Notes: generated by a model not told the origin, from the sequence alone. DNA of 64,000 bases from Myxococcus xanthus (GCF_006402735.1 NZ_CP017174.1:6056001-6120000); one strand, 5' to 3'; shown: positions 1 to 8,496, numbered from the stretch's first letter. Numbers and translations are program-made.

Positions 1-367
1 GGTCGCTCCCGTCGGTGCCGACGTAGTTGGGGCTGCCTTCGTCCACCTCAATCAGCACGTAGCCCGGGGCATTCACGAGATGCAGCACGTCGAGGGCTGC
101 GAGCGCGAGCGCCTGTCCCTCCCGGAAGCTCTCACGCGCCGAGCGCACGCGGACCTGACTGGTAACGGTTCGGTACGTCTTGCGGCCCCCGCCGATGAAG
201 CTCTGCGGCGGCTCCCCTCCGGTTTGCAACACGAAGCACGCGACGTCCGGCACCGTGGCGTCGTCGTCTTCGAGCGTCGGGCCGAGAAACAGGTTGGCCC
301 CGGCGCTCAGCCCGAGGCCCCCAGAGGCGAGAATCGTCGCGAGGTCGGCAGCCGTGTCGCGGGCCAT
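1..367 (-). CDS. Tail terminator / minor tail protein, copy A (partial)
   Basis: The 3' end of this gene lies beyond the left window edge. The visible part matches the complete copy B gene at 41779-42198 almost base for base. The ATG at 367-365 overlaps the TAA of the upstream gene (TAATG), which suggests translational coupling. By position between a head-closure gene and, in copy B, an HK97 gp10-like gene, it is probably the tail terminator or tail completion protein that caps the tail before head joining. The product has no motif I can name, so the role rests on gene order in HK97-type siphoviruses. Confidence 0.65.
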   Translation of the reverse strand, partial: MARDTAADLATILASGGLGLSAGANLFLGPTLEDDDATVPDVACFVLQTGGEPPQSFIGGGRKTYRTVTSQVRVRSARESFREGQALALAALDVLHLVNAPGYVLIEVDEGSPNYVGTDGSD

Positions 368-690
368 TAGAGCCAAACCTTCCGGTAGCGCAGGACGCCC
401 GCCCCGTCGACGTGCTCGTCAAGGGCGGCAGGGCGGCGGGCGTGGTTGAAGTCGGTGATGTCGTCACCCTTGAACCAAAGTCGGTGGCGCAGGGTGACGG
501 GTGCTTCGGTGTAGACGACGAAGGACGCGACGAACTCGGCGCCGTTGGCGTCGCGAATCAGCTTTCGACTCGGTTGGATGCGCGCGGGAGCTTCATGGAT
601 TGGCCCCAACAGAGGCGTCCCCCACGCGTCCCGGCCGACGACTTCGGCGTAGCTCACCCGCTGGCGGAAGAGAGAAGCGGGCCCGCTCAT
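367..690 (-). CDS. Head closure / head-tail joining protein, copy A
   Basis: This 107-residue protein starts MSGPASLFRQ. I chose the ATG at 690 because it overlaps the TGA of the upstream connector gene; a longer reading frame to 789 adds an arginine-rich, low-complexity stretch that is unlikely to be real. Size and position, directly after a gp6-like connector and before the tail terminator, fit the head-closure (gp16/stopper) family, which seals the portal after packaging. Copy B has the homologue at 42198-42521 with only scattered substitutions. Confidence 0.65.
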   Translation of the reverse strand: MSGPASLFRQRVSYAEVVGRDAWGTPLLGPIHEAPARIQPSRKLIRDANGAEFVASFVVYTEAPVTLRHRLWFKGDDITDFNHARRPAALDEHVDGAGVLRYRKVWL

Positions 691-1346
691 CAACTCGCCC
701 TCCACAGGACATGAGGCGCGACGAGCAGTTCGGCGCGGGGGCTCGCAAGCCGCTGGCCTGCACTCCGCTCCCGGTAGCTCACGGACCAATCCCCGAGACT
801 CTCGCTGGACACGTCGGAGTCACGCCCCCGGCCCCGGTAGAGCGCGCAGGCTTCGAGGATGGCGGCCTCTTCGACTTCGGCGGGCAGGGTAACGGGCCCC
901 TGGGAGGCGTCGAGGGCCACTTGCCCCGGCGTCACGTAGCCGCCCGTGTACGTCACGGCCAGCGCATCGGGGCGCCCCTGCCGCATTTCGACTGTCAGAG
1001 TGACGAGCCCGCCAACGCGCGCCGTCACCGGCCAGAGGCCAGCGAGGCGGTAGAGAAGGCCCCCCGCCGCAAGGTCCCCGGCAAGGGTGTAGGCCGTGGC
1101 GTCGAGCAGCTCGCCCCCGTCCATCACCTGGAGGACTTCGACGAGCGGCGGGCGACTCAGGAGGACGTAGGGGCGGCCGTAGCTGTCCGGGTACTCCGTC
1201 ACCGTGGCCCGCTCGAAGGCCCGGCCGCACAGCCTCGCGATTGCACTGCTGGCGGCAGTGACGCAGCGCTCGACGTGCGAGTCGGAGGGCACGCCCAGGT
1301 CGGCGGCCACGGTAGCGGCAAGGCAGAGGTCAGTCGGGCGGGCCAT
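690..1346 (-). CDS. HK97 gp6-like head-tail connector, copy A
   Basis: The 218-residue product begins MARPTDLCLAATVAADLG and has the helical N-terminal part (about 1-45, ending in a CGRAFERA stretch) followed by a beta-rich middle. This is the layout of the gp6/gp15 connector family that forms the ring under the portal. It sits in the expected place between the capsid and head-closure genes. The copy B homologue is 42521-43177. The family call comes from the overall pattern and synteny, not from a catalytic motif. Confidence 0.7.
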   Translation of the reverse strand: MARPTDLCLAATVAADLGVPSDSHVERCVTAASSAIARLCGRAFERATVTEYPDSYGRPYVLLSRPPLVEVLQVMDGGELLDATAYTLAGDLAAGGLLYRLAGLWPVTARVGGLVTLTVEMRQGRPDALAVTYTGGYVTPGQVALDASQGPVTLPAEVEEAAILEACALYRGRGRDSDVSSESLGDWSVSYRERSAGQRLASPRAELLVAPHVLWRAS

Positions 1347-1380
1347 GGAAGGGGCTCAGGACGGTGTAGGAACGACGAAG

Positions 1381-1410
1381 CCGGGGCCCCCAGGGGAAAG
1401 GGAGCCCCGG
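1381..1410 (-). terminator. Strong intergenic hairpin after the capsid genes, copy A
   Basis: On the minus (coding) strand CCGGGGCTCCC can pair with GGGGGCCCCGG, 11 bp with one G-U wobble, around a loop of 8 bases. It fills the gap between the capsid-adjacent gene and the gp6-like gene and is conserved in copy B. No T-run follows, so it is more likely an attenuator, an RNA-processing site or a 3'-end stabiliser that raises capsid mRNA than a complete intrinsic terminator. Confidence 0.5.
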
Positions 1411-1436
1411 CCCGGGAAATGCGGCCTGGCGCGGCG

Positions 1437-1850
1437 CTAGGTGGCGGGAATCTCGTCCGGCCCGCACAGGACAATCAGGCTGGACGCGCCCAAGGTGGGA
1501 GATGTGCCCCCCGTGAGGGCCACCGTCTCGACGACTCGGAGGTAGCGCTGCGCAGTGGGGAGCCGGACGTTCACCCGGGCCACCGCGTTAGGGGCCGTGA
1601 GGGGGACGACTGCGGCATCGGGGAGGTCCGTCCATCCGTTCTGGCCGTCGGCGCTGTCCTGGAGCTTCGCGGCCAGCGACAGCGCTGTCGGGGCGCCCGT
1701 GGCGGCCCCCGTGGAAGCCGTCAGCACGCACGAGTCGAAGCTGAAGCGGTCGACAGCGGCACTGTTTCGCGTCCCCGCGCTCACAGCGGCGGGCACAGTC
1801 CCAGGGCGAATGCCGACGAGCACGCCCGCGTCGGTGGAATTGGCGTTCAT
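1437..1850 (-). CDS. Probable capsid decoration/accessory protein, copy A
   Basis: The 137-residue product is small, rich in Ala, Thr and Val and predicted mostly beta. The gene lies 11 bp downstream of the major capsid gene, the usual slot of head decoration (gpD-like) proteins in siphoviruses. I see no motif that proves this. The copy B homologue (43268-43681) is nearly identical. A strong hairpin follows the stop codon, so the capsid pair may be expressed more strongly than the connector genes behind it. Confidence 0.5.
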   Translation of the reverse strand: MNANSTDAGVLVGIRPGTVPAAVSAGTRNSAAVDRFSFDSCVLTASTGAATGAPTALSLAAKLQDSADGQNGWTDLPDAAVVPLTAPNAVARVNVRLPTAQRYLRVVETVALTGGTSPTLGASSLIVLCGPDEIPAT

Positions 1851-1861
1851 GGTGGTGCCTC

Positions 1862-2950
1862 TCAGGTGTAGGTGATGGAGCTGAACGCCTTCGGCTGGCG
1901 AACCTTGAAGTCGCCCTTCACGATGGCGCGAACCGTGGTCTCGTCGTACTCGGCGCGAACGTCGTGCTCGGAGAGAATCAAGTCCTCGTCGATGCCGTAG
2001 ATGAACTGTCGCCAGTCCGCCGAGAAGGTGATGCGCGACACCGGCACGCGGGTCGTCATCACGAAGGGGAAGCCGCGAATCGTGCCCCTATCCAGCATCT
2101 CCTGACGGAACACCCAGACGCCGGAATTCTGGAGCTGAAGCAGCGCCGTCGCCCGCGTCGGGTGAAGGACCCACGCCGCGCTGCCCATGCGGACATGCGC
2201 CGTCAGCGGCAGCTCAACGGCCTTGTCGATGTCGGCCAAGTAGGCGGCCGACGTCGTCCCCGTCGAAGCGAAGGTGTGCGCGGCGTCGAGCTGAGCGAAG
2301 AGCCCCTTCGGCGCGGCGCCCGTCCCGTCCCCGTTGAAGCCCGCGTCGTCCAGGCCATCGGCCACCGTCGCCCGGATGTCCTCGCCGACGCCCGCGTCAC
2401 CCACGCCCGGCGTGCGCAGCAAGTCGTTGCTGATGTCGGTCAGCACCATGCCCTTGTGCGCCTTGAGGACAATCTTCCCGTACTTCGGCGCGCTCTTCGG
2501 GACCGTCTCGCCCTCCCCTACCCACTTGAAGACGGACGTTCCGGTTTGCTTCCCCATGTGCAGCTCGCCCTTGAACGTCTGGGTACGCACGCCCAGCTTG
2601 AGCATCGCCGCGTCGGGCCGCAGGAACTCAATCACTTCGCCGCTCTGCTGGATGGGCACCAGCACACCGGCCGAGTCGAACTTGCTGAGCTGAACGGCCT
2701 TCTGGACGTCGGCATTGCCGAAGCGCTTCGCGGCGTCGACCAACTCGGCGGCTCCGGTGCGGCGTCCGGCCGCGATGACGCTCTTTGCGAAGCCGCCGAA
2801 GTTCTCAGCGCTCGCGTAGACGCCAGTCCCGCGCGGCGCGCCCCCCGGCTCAACCCGGCCCGGGGCACTTCGAGCGGCGGCGTCCATCAGCTCTCGCGCG
2901 ACCTCGGGGCCGAGCGCCTTCACCATCTGTGCGATTTGCTCGCGAGTCAT
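1862..2950 (-). CDS. HK97-fold major capsid protein, copy A
   Basis: This 362-residue protein shows the HK97 major capsid pattern. Residues 1-100 are helical and charged, like a cleavable delta/scaffold region. Then come the E-loop and P-domain signatures, a stretch reading SNDLLRTPG, a GDGTGAAPKGL segment typical of the family, and a C-terminal A domain. It follows a prohead protease gene and overlaps it by 4 bp, the normal order in HK97-like phages. It forms the icosahedral shell. Copy B (43693-44781) differs at only a few residues near the N-terminus. Confidence 0.9.
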   Translation of the reverse strand: MTREQIAQMVKALGPEVARELMDAAARSAPGRVEPGGAPRGTGVYASAENFGGFAKSVIAAGRRTGAAELVDAAKRFGNADVQKAVQLSKFDSAGVLVPIQQSGEVIEFLRPDAAMLKLGVRTQTFKGELHMGKQTGTSVFKWVGEGETVPKSAPKYGKIVLKAHKGMVLTDISNDLLRTPGVGDAGVGEDIRATVADGLDDAGFNGDGTGAAPKGLFAQLDAAHTFASTGTTSAAYLADIDKAVELPLTAHVRMGSAAWVLHPTRATALLQLQNSGVWVFRQEMLDRGTIRGFPFVMTTRVPVSRITFSADWRQFIYGIDEDLILSEHDVRAEYDETTVRAIVKGDFKVRQPKAFSSITYT

Positions 2951-3741
2951 TCCTTCACTCCTCGGATGTAGCCCTTGAATGCCTCGACGAAGCTCTTCGC
3001 GGCGTCGGCGGCGTTGAAACCCTTCGTCTCGTCTTCGTCCTCGTCGGGCTCGCTCTTCTGCTCGTCCTCGACGTCTTCCTCGTTCGTCGACTTCGATTCG
3101 TCTTCGGCTTCTTCGTCCGCCGACTTCGCTTCGTCTTCGTCGGTCGACTTCGCTTCGGCCCGTGCGTCGAGCAGCTCGACAACGCGCGTTGCAATGCGTT
3201 CAACGAGGTCGTCGGGCGCTTCGTCCAGGGACTTCGAGCGCACGGCCCGCGAGTTCCCCGGAATCGTCACGACGGAGACTTCGAGCAGTTCCTGCGCGTC
3301 GCAGTCGTAGCCGCCGCGCGCGTTCTGCCGATACTGGCCAGGGAGCATGAGGTAACGGACGGAGACGGCATTCAGGATGCCCTTTGAAACCTTGCGTTCG
3401 ACCTTCTTCGCGAACTCGTCTTCGTCGTCGAATTCGATGTCCACCATCAGGGCGTCGCCCTCGACGTAGACGCGCCCCTTCCCAATGGGCAACTGCGGCT
3501 CGGCGCCCGTCATCGCGGCGCTCGCCCCGTCGTCGTGGTTGTAGAGGACGACGCCATTCGCGTTGTAGCCGTCCACCCGCCAGCCTTTGACGTTCAGCCG
3601 GTCCGAGTAGCGGTCGAAGTCGCCGTCACTCGCTTTGAACTTGAAGACGCGCCGTCCGCCAATGGACTCGACGGCGCTCAACGTCGCCGCGTCCTTTCGA
3701 ACGGCGCTCAGCCGCAGGGAGCGTGTAATGGGTCCAGTCAT
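2947..3741 (-). CDS. HK97-family prohead protease with acidic C-terminal tail, copy A
   Basis: The first ~175 residues carry the prohead protease pattern: a conserved His in LYNHDDG, an SKGILNAVSVRY segment, and LLEVSVVTIPGNSRAV near the end of the domain. The tail (about 195-245) is a run of Glu, Asp, Lys and Ser repeats and may act as an internal scaffold. I placed the start at the ATG at 3741 because it stands 8 bases behind a phage promoter-like element that follows the portal stop codon. An ORF extending to 3930 would run through that element. The tail length differs from copy B (264 against 274 residues). Confidence 0.85.
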   Translation of the reverse strand: MTGPITRSLRLSAVRKDAATLSAVESIGGRRVFKFKASDGDFDRYSDRLNVKGWRVDGYNANGVVLYNHDDGASAAMTGAEPQLPIGKGRVYVEGDALMVDIEFDDEDEFAKKVERKVSKGILNAVSVRYLMLPGQYRQNARGGYDCDAQELLEVSVVTIPGNSRAVRSKSLDEAPDDLVERIATRVVELLDARAEAKSTDEDEAKSADEEAEDESKSTNEEDVEDEQKSEPDEDEDETKGFNAADAAKSFVEAFKGYIRGVKE

Positions 3742-3749
3742 GCACCCGG

Positions 3750-3778
3750 TAAATGCGTGTGACTTCTGCGAATGGCTC
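3750..3778 (-). promoter_or_regulatory. Phage promoter-like element P1 (prohead protease)
   Basis: Reading on the minus strand: GAGCCA, 17 bp, CATTTA. The portal TGA overlaps the first bases of GAGCCA. The protease ATG at 3741 begins 8 bases after the -10-like box, so a transcript starting at the usual distance would be leaderless or nearly so. Confidence 0.7.
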
Positions 3779-5123
3779 AGCCGTCCTTCGTCGCCTCGGC
3801 ATGCGCCTGCGCCGAGCTGCCTTCGACGGGCGTCGGCGTCTCGCCGGGCTCGTTGGGCTTCTGCCCCGGAAGCAGCTCCGCGAAGCCTTGCCGCTCCGGG
3901 TGAGGCTTGAAGCCCGCTTCGACTCGCCACTCGTCGAAGGTGAAGGCGCTCGGGAGCGTCCCCATCACCCGCAGCCGGTGTTCACGGTCGGCAGGCACGG
4001 GGGAGTCGTAGGAGAGAAGCACGTCGTCTTCGAAGCGGGGTGCCAGGTGCTTTTGCATCGAGGCCAGGAAGACCTCTGCGCGCGGCTTCGTCGCCTGTTC
4101 GGCAAGGTGCTCCCGCGCCGCGTAGCTGGTCGCCTTGTTGCTGCTCGTGACGTCGCCCACAATCTCCGGCGGCACCCGGTACACCATCCGCACGAAGTCC
4201 ATGAGGAAGCGGCGCAGGTCGACGAGCTGCATGTCGCGGAACGGCGTGTCGAGCCGAGCAAACGTCGTCCGGCCGCTCGTAATCATCACTCGGCCTGCAT
4301 TGGTGGGGCCCCCATACTCCCGCGCGAGCGATTCTTTGAAGGCCCTCGCGGGCCCGGCCTGCGACTCGTTGAAGCCCTCAATCGCGATGACGGCGCCCGG
4401 AAGCATGTTGTTAAAGAAGGCGTTCTTCGTGAAGCGCGCCGCGTGCTCGTCCGTGTCGACTTCGTCGCCCAGCGAGTAGGCGATGCCGATACCGCGGCCA
4501 AGCGGGTCAGCCGGGTTCAAACGCTTCACGTAGATGACGCTCGCCGCAGGCAGGAGGAACGTCCGTCCGCCAGCGGCCACCGTGTATGTGCGCTCCGACT
4601 TCGGCTTGCTCAGGTCCGGCAGTGCGAGGACGCAATCGGGCGGCACGGGCCACAGGCCCACGGGCACGCCCGCCAGCTCTTCGACGACGGCGAAGAACTC
4701 GCCCGTCAAGTCGTAGTGAAGGCAGAAGAGCTTCGCGAAGTCGCGGCCCGTCATGTAGTCGTTCGGGTCCGCCAGCAGCCGCAGCAGCGGATGGTCGGGC
4801 AGCTCCACCGCGTCCCCCGTCTCGACGAGCGACTTCAACCGCTCCCGGCGCACGTCGCCACCGGCCCGCCGCAGCGACACGTCGACGAGCGACTTCCGCG
4901 TCGCGGGGTCCTGCCGCGTGAAGGCCCGCCACGTCACGTCCGCGAAGGCGTCGCCCACCGTGTCGACGATGGTTCCCAGCCACGGCATCTCGGCGTAGGC
5001 CGCGAGCAGCGCGGGCACCTCGCGGCGTGGCGGGGCCGAAGCCCAGCGGCTCAGCTCCAGCCCTGTTCCCTTGCGCTTGCTGCCCCCGCGAAACGCGGCA
5101 CGCATCCTGTCCAACATCCCCAT
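3777..5123 (-). CDS. Phage portal protein, copy A
   Basis: This 448-residue protein belongs to the HK97-type portal family: an N-terminal helical segment, a central region with PDHPLLRLLADPNDYMTG and a FVRMVYRVPPEIVGD motif in the stem region, and a charged C-terminus. Twelve copies would form the DNA entry channel. I chose the ATG at 5123 because it lies 9 bp after the terminase stop with a GAGG ribosome-binding site in front. A longer frame to 5180 overlaps the terminase gene. Copy B is 45638-46984. Confidence 0.85.
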   Translation of the reverse strand: MGMLDRMRAAFRGGSKRKGTGLELSRWASAPPRREVPALLAAYAEMPWLGTIVDTVGDAFADVTWRAFTRQDPATRKSLVDVSLRRAGGDVRRERLKSLVETGDAVELPDHPLLRLLADPNDYMTGRDFAKLFCLHYDLTGEFFAVVEELAGVPVGLWPVPPDCVLALPDLSKPKSERTYTVAAGGRTFLLPAASVIYVKRLNPADPLGRGIGIAYSLGDEVDTDEHAARFTKNAFFNNMLPGAVIAIEGFNESQAGPARAFKESLAREYGGPTNAGRVMITSGRTTFARLDTPFRDMQLVDLRRFLMDFVRMVYRVPPEIVGDVTSSNKATSYAAREHLAEQATKPRAEVFLASMQKHLAPRFEDDVLLSYDSPVPADREHRLRVMGTLPSAFTFDEWRVEAGFKPHPERQGFAELLPGQKPNEPGETPTPVEGSSAQAHAEATKDG

Positions 5124-5131
5124 GGAGAACC

Positions 5132-6547
5132 TCACACCGCAAAGAACTGTTCGACGAAGACAAGGTCGTGAACGCCCCAACAGAAGGCATCGGCCCTGTC
5201 GTCGCGGCGGCCCGCAGTGCCTGTGAATTTGCTGAGCTGCGCTTCCAGCTTCGGGAAGGTACCGACGAACTCGACGCGGCCCGCTTCGGCCAGGGCGGAC
5301 ACCGGCTCAGCGCGCTTGCTCTTCGCGCTTGTCGCCCGCACGGGCTTCACGTTGACGCTGACGCCCATCTCGCCCGCAACGGTGCTGATGAGCGTCTCCA
5401 CCATCTCCCCGCCCGTGTTCACCTCGACGACGAGCGCGTCGCAGGCGAACTCCAGGTAGGCGCGGATTGCCGTCGTCGCCCACTCGCGGGGACTCGCCCG
5501 ACGCGACAGGTCCGCCAGCACCGACACGCGCTTGAGCGACACGCCGTCGGCCCCGAAGAGCGCGCTCGACTTGCACCCCTGCACGATGATGCCCGTTTCG
5601 TCCGAGCCGGTTTCGCTCGTCGGGCTCGGGTCCACGCTGACGATGCGCCTGTCGAGCTGCTGCGCGTACTCGTGCGCGTCCGCCTCCACGCGGCCCCACT
5701 TCGCCGAACCGAAGATGGCCCCAGGCACGTCGAAGAGCAGGCGGCCGAGAACCTCTTGCTGTCCCCAGCGGGTGTTCGCCAGCGCCCGCATGTTGGCCAC
5801 GGCCGACGGCGCCAGGTTCGCGAAGTTGCTCAGCGAAGAGCCCGTGCGAAGCACCACGCCCGGCTTGAGTTCCTGCGTCTCCGCGTTCGCGAAGAGCAGC
5901 TCTTCAATCTTCTTCAGCGGGCGCGGCGTCCCGGTGAGGAGAAGCTGCGGCGGGTCCTCTCGCGAGCCGATGCGCAACACGAGCGGGAGCTGATCGACTG
6001 CGGCCATGTCGTGTTTCCACGAAGCCGGTTCATCGCCCCAGCCCCAGCCGGCATTCGGGCCGCGCAGCCGGTCGGGCTTATCCGCCGAGTAGCAGATGGC
6101 ATAGACGCCGTTGGGCCACGTCACGCGGCGCTTGCTGGGCTCGTACTTGGGCGTAAACCACGGGGGCGACAGGGCGAGGATGCCGGACGCGCCGCGAATC
6201 ATGGTGTCGCGCACGTCCGCCGCAGTCGGGCCGATGAGGGCCCCGACGCTCTTCGCCTGCCACGCCTTTTTGATGACCCAGCGCGCGCCGCACCACGTCT
6301 TCCCGAAGCCGCGCCCGGCCATGACGAAGCACGTCGAGAACTTGTCCGGGGGCGACTGCTCGCGACGCGCCCAGAAGTCGAGGTCGTAAACGAGCAGCTC
6401 GACTTCCTTGTCATCGAGCCCGCCGAAGAGCTTCGCGAGCTGAGCGCGGGAGCCGGCCGTTTGCACCATCCGCGACGCGGGGGACTCGTGCGGCGCGAGC
6501 CCCTCGGCGAACTTCCCCCATGCGCCCTTCGACAGAAGGCTACGCAT
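5132..6547 (-). CDS. Terminase large subunit, copy A
   Basis: The 471-residue protein has both terminase domains. The N-terminal ATPase shows a Walker A-like AGRGFGKTWCG near residue 79 and a Walker B WGDEPASW near 170. The C-terminal RNase H-like nuclease shows VSVDPSPT near 297, an acidic VEVNTGGEM stretch, and RRDDRADAFCWG at the end. It packages phage DNA through the portal encoded just downstream. Its start overlaps the 3' end of the small subunit gene by 8 bp. Copy B is 46993-48408. Confidence 0.92.
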   Translation of the reverse strand: MRSLLSKGAWGKFAEGLAPHESPASRMVQTAGSRAQLAKLFGGLDDKEVELLVYDLDFWARREQSPPDKFSTCFVMAGRGFGKTWCGARWVIKKAWQAKSVGALIGPTAADVRDTMIRGASGILALSPPWFTPKYEPSKRRVTWPNGVYAICYSADKPDRLRGPNAGWGWGDEPASWKHDMAAVDQLPLVLRIGSREDPPQLLLTGTPRPLKKIEELLFANAETQELKPGVVLRTGSSLSNFANLAPSAVANMRALANTRWGQQEVLGRLLFDVPGAIFGSAKWGRVEADAHEYAQQLDRRIVSVDPSPTSETGSDETGIIVQGCKSSALFGADGVSLKRVSVLADLSRRASPREWATTAIRAYLEFACDALVVEVNTGGEMVETLISTVAGEMGVSVNVKPVRATSAKSKRAEPVSALAEAGRVEFVGTFPKLEAQLSKFTGTAGRRDDRADAFCWGVHDLVFVEQFFAV

Positions 6548-7016
6548 CGCTCACCCCCTTGTCCTTGAGTTGCTCGGATGGAACAGCTTCGGCAGGCGTG
6601 GACGCGGGTAGTTCGTCCGGGAGGAACTTCCCCAGCCGGTCAATCAGCAGCTCGCGCAGGGCGGCGGTGTCGGCGGCCTGGTCCTCGGGGCTCTTCGCCT
6701 CGACGTTGTCGCGTCGGCCGTACAGCTCCGGGAAGCGGCGGCTCAAGAGCCACTGGACGTGCTTGGGGTTCGTCGTCGCGGCGGCCTGGAGCGTCTCCGT
6801 TGCGGACTGCATGAACTCGGATTCAGCCCGGTTCACCGCGACGAAGAACTCGCGGTAGAGCCCGCGCGGCTCGCTGGCGCCACGGTGAAACCAGCGGGAG
6901 ATGGTCTGTTCGTCGACGCCCACGAGGCCAGCCGCAGCACGGCGAAACAGGCCCGACCTCAAGTGGTCGCAAATTAGACTTTGAATCTCGGGGGTCAGTT
7001 TTGTCGGTCTAGCCAC
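6540..7016 (-). CDS. Terminase small subunit, copy A (intact)
   Basis: The 158-residue protein has an N-terminal helix-turn-helix (about 8-50, with AAGLVGVDEQTISRWFHRG) and a C-terminal acidic tail. This fits DNA recognition by the small terminase, and the gene sits immediately upstream of the large subunit. It starts with GTG at 7016, 6 bases after the -10-like box of element P2, with no room for a ribosome-binding site. In copy B the same gene is split by an insertion sequence. Confidence 0.8.
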   Translation of the reverse strand: MARPTKLTPEIQSLICDHLRSGLFRRAAAGLVGVDEQTISRWFHRGASEPRGLYREFFVAVNRAESEFMQSATETLQAAATTNPKHVQWLLSRRFPELYGRRDNVEAKSPEDQAADTAALRELLIDRLGKFLPDELPASTPAEAVPSEQLKDKGVSDA

Positions 7017-7022
7017 ACACGG

Positions 7023-7051
7023 TAAATGCGTGCGGTTTCACGAACTTTTTC
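7023..7051 (-). promoter_or_regulatory. Phage promoter-like element P2 (terminase operon)
   Basis: Minus strand: GAAAAA, 17 bp ending ACCGCACG, CATTTA. The -35-like box is the most divergent of the set, but the spacer core and -10-like box are intact, and the copy B counterpart has the same GAAAAA. The GTG of the small terminase begins 6 bases after the -10-like box. Confidence 0.55.
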
Positions 7052-7193
7052 ATCGGGGGCGCCCAACAAAACGCACCATCCCCAGTTTTTATCGAAGTTT
7101 TTCAAACGTGTGGGACCGCCGAGCAAGCCAGGATTCCGCCGCAGACAGAAAATCCGAGCCGGGGGGCCCCTCCCAGGTCATTTCACTCCGACT

Positions 7194-7529
7194 TCAACTC
7201 AAATTCACAGACAGTAATTGCCATTGCGTGGCACGAATTCGCACGTCGCACGCTGCCACTTCGACACACCACGCCCGCCAGCTACGGCGCCACGTTCCAT
7301 CAGACGCCTGCCGCTCGTCGACGGTCAGCGCGCCCTGTCCGCGCGACAGGCGCACGCCGCACAGCTCGCAACGAGCGGCGTAGAGGTTCCGCCGACGAGC
7401 GGCTTCCACGTCCGCGCAGGCCATGTGCCGAACACCAACCGCGCGCTCGTAGGTGATGGCCTCGCCTCGTTCAATGGGCAGGGAGCACACGGCACAGAGG
7501 CCCCTTCGGTTCGAGACGACGACGGGCAC
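7194..7529 (-). CDS. Small zinc-ribbon-like protein, copy A cargo
   Basis: The 111-residue product has two cysteine clusters, CAVC followed by RHMAC, and CELC followed by a later Cys, suggesting one or two zinc sites. The probable GTG at 7529 lies 1 base after the TAG of the sigma-like gene, so the two genes are likely co-transcribed. A longer ORF to 7946 is a frame shadow over the sigma gene. Copy B has no counterpart and carries a RelA/SpoT-domain gene in this interval. Function unknown; a small DNA- or protein-binding regulator is possible. Confidence 0.5.
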   Translation of the reverse strand: MPVVVSNRRGLCAVCSLPIERGEAITYERAVGVRHMACADVEAARRRNLYAARCELCGVRLSRGQGALTVDERQASDGTWRRSWRAWCVEVAACDVRIRATQWQLLSVNLS

Positions 7530-7530
7530 G

Positions 7531-8397
7531 CTACATCCCCAGGGTGGCCATCCGCTCGCGCAGCTCGGCCAGCGCACGCGCAAGCATCCGGTCGACGCGA
7601 CTCTTCGGCGCTTTCCACGCTTCGGCCACGGAGCGCACCGACTGCGCCGGGCGGTTGAGACCGAAGACGCGTGAGACAAGCTCCCGCTGTTCAGGGGCCA
7701 GTCGACGCACGGCCTCGAACACGAGGGCTCGACGCTCAGCCGCCAGCAGCTCCGCCTCGGGCGTGTCGCTGCCGGGCTCCAGGCACGACATCTCGCGGAG
7801 TGCGGATTCCAACTCGTCGATCCACGAGTCATCGGCCGAAGCACCGTCCGAAAAATGAGACGGTATGTCCATGCGGTGGACTCGGACGACGTTGCGTTCG
7901 TTGCTACCGATTGAACGCACGGTGCGACGCTTGTGCCCGCCGTCACTCAGGTGAACGTCGGTGCCGTGCAAGCGCGCGTACTGTTCGCAAGCAGCCCGCG
8001 CCCGGAAGTAGGCAACCTGGCCGAACGACTGGCGCCCCCTCGTGGCGTCGTACTTGGGCACCGCGCGAAGCACCGCCATGGCGGCAACTTGCGCGAGGTC
8101 ATCAGGCGACAGCGAGCCCGCGATGGGCAAGAGGGTCCCGACGATGCTCCGGATGAGCGGCCTCACGGAGTCGAGCAACTCAGCGGACAACCGTCGCTCC
8201 AGCACGGCGTTGCCGCCCGCGCGGGCCGACAGGATGCGGGACACGAGTTCGGATTGCCGGGCCGCCCGAAGGCCATACTCACTGTGTGAAACATGCTTCT
8301 TCGTACTTCCCTTGCGACAAATGGCTGCGTGAGACATCGCCCCGACAGGAGCATTCCGCATGCCGACCACGCTCGATTCACAGACAGTCTCAGACAC
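7531..8397 (-). CDS. Phage-encoded sigma-70-like factor, copy A
   Basis: This 288-residue protein has a sigma region 2 at about 76-145 (LSPDDLAQVAAMAVLRAVPKYD, then a GRQSFGQVAYFRARAACEQY core) and a region 4 helix-turn-helix at about 231-281 (LAPEQRELVSRVFGLNRPAQ, ending SRVDRMLARALAELRE). I infer that it directs host RNA polymerase to phage promoters, most likely the 29-bp elements listed here, two of which (P3, P4) precede it. The GTG at 8397 is used because no in-frame ATG follows P3. It could instead be a non-sigma regulator that keeps sigma-like folds. Copy B homologue: 52858-53727. Confidence 0.7.
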   Translation of the reverse strand: MSETVCESSVVGMRNAPVGAMSHAAICRKGSTKKHVSHSEYGLRAARQSELVSRILSARAGGNAVLERRLSAELLDSVRPLIRSIVGTLLPIAGSLSPDDLAQVAAMAVLRAVPKYDATRGRQSFGQVAYFRARAACEQYARLHGTDVHLSDGGHKRRTVRSIGSNERNVVRVHRMDIPSHFSDGASADDSWIDELESALREMSCLEPGSDTPEAELLAAERRALVFEAVRRLAPEQRELVSRVFGLNRPAQSVRSVAEAWKAPKSRVDRMLARALAELRERMATLGM

Positions 8398-8467
8398 GGT
8401 GATTGAACGCCTCGCCCGGAGTGGGCCACACGAAGCTGGCCCTGCGGCACCACTGCCGCTCCCCCGG

Positions 8468-8496
8468 TAAATGCGTGTGGATTCCGTCAGCGGCTC
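8468..8496 (-). promoter_or_regulatory. Phage promoter-like element P3 (sigma gene, proximal)
   Basis: Minus strand: GAGCCG, 17 bp, CATTTA. It lies 70 bp upstream of the sigma-like gene's GTG, implying that the factor could amplify its own expression. The TGA of the 15-codon ORF driven by P4 falls next to its -35-like box. Confidence 0.65.

Noticed and set aside
501-1871. Long plus-strand reading frame (456 codons) over the head genes; similar antisense frames at 3753-5171, 5027-6568, 45614-47032, 9489-11408 and 54771-56429
   Set aside because: They mirror well-supported genes on the other strand, have Arg/His/Gly-rich composition typical of antisense frames in GC-rich DNA, and have no start signals of their own.
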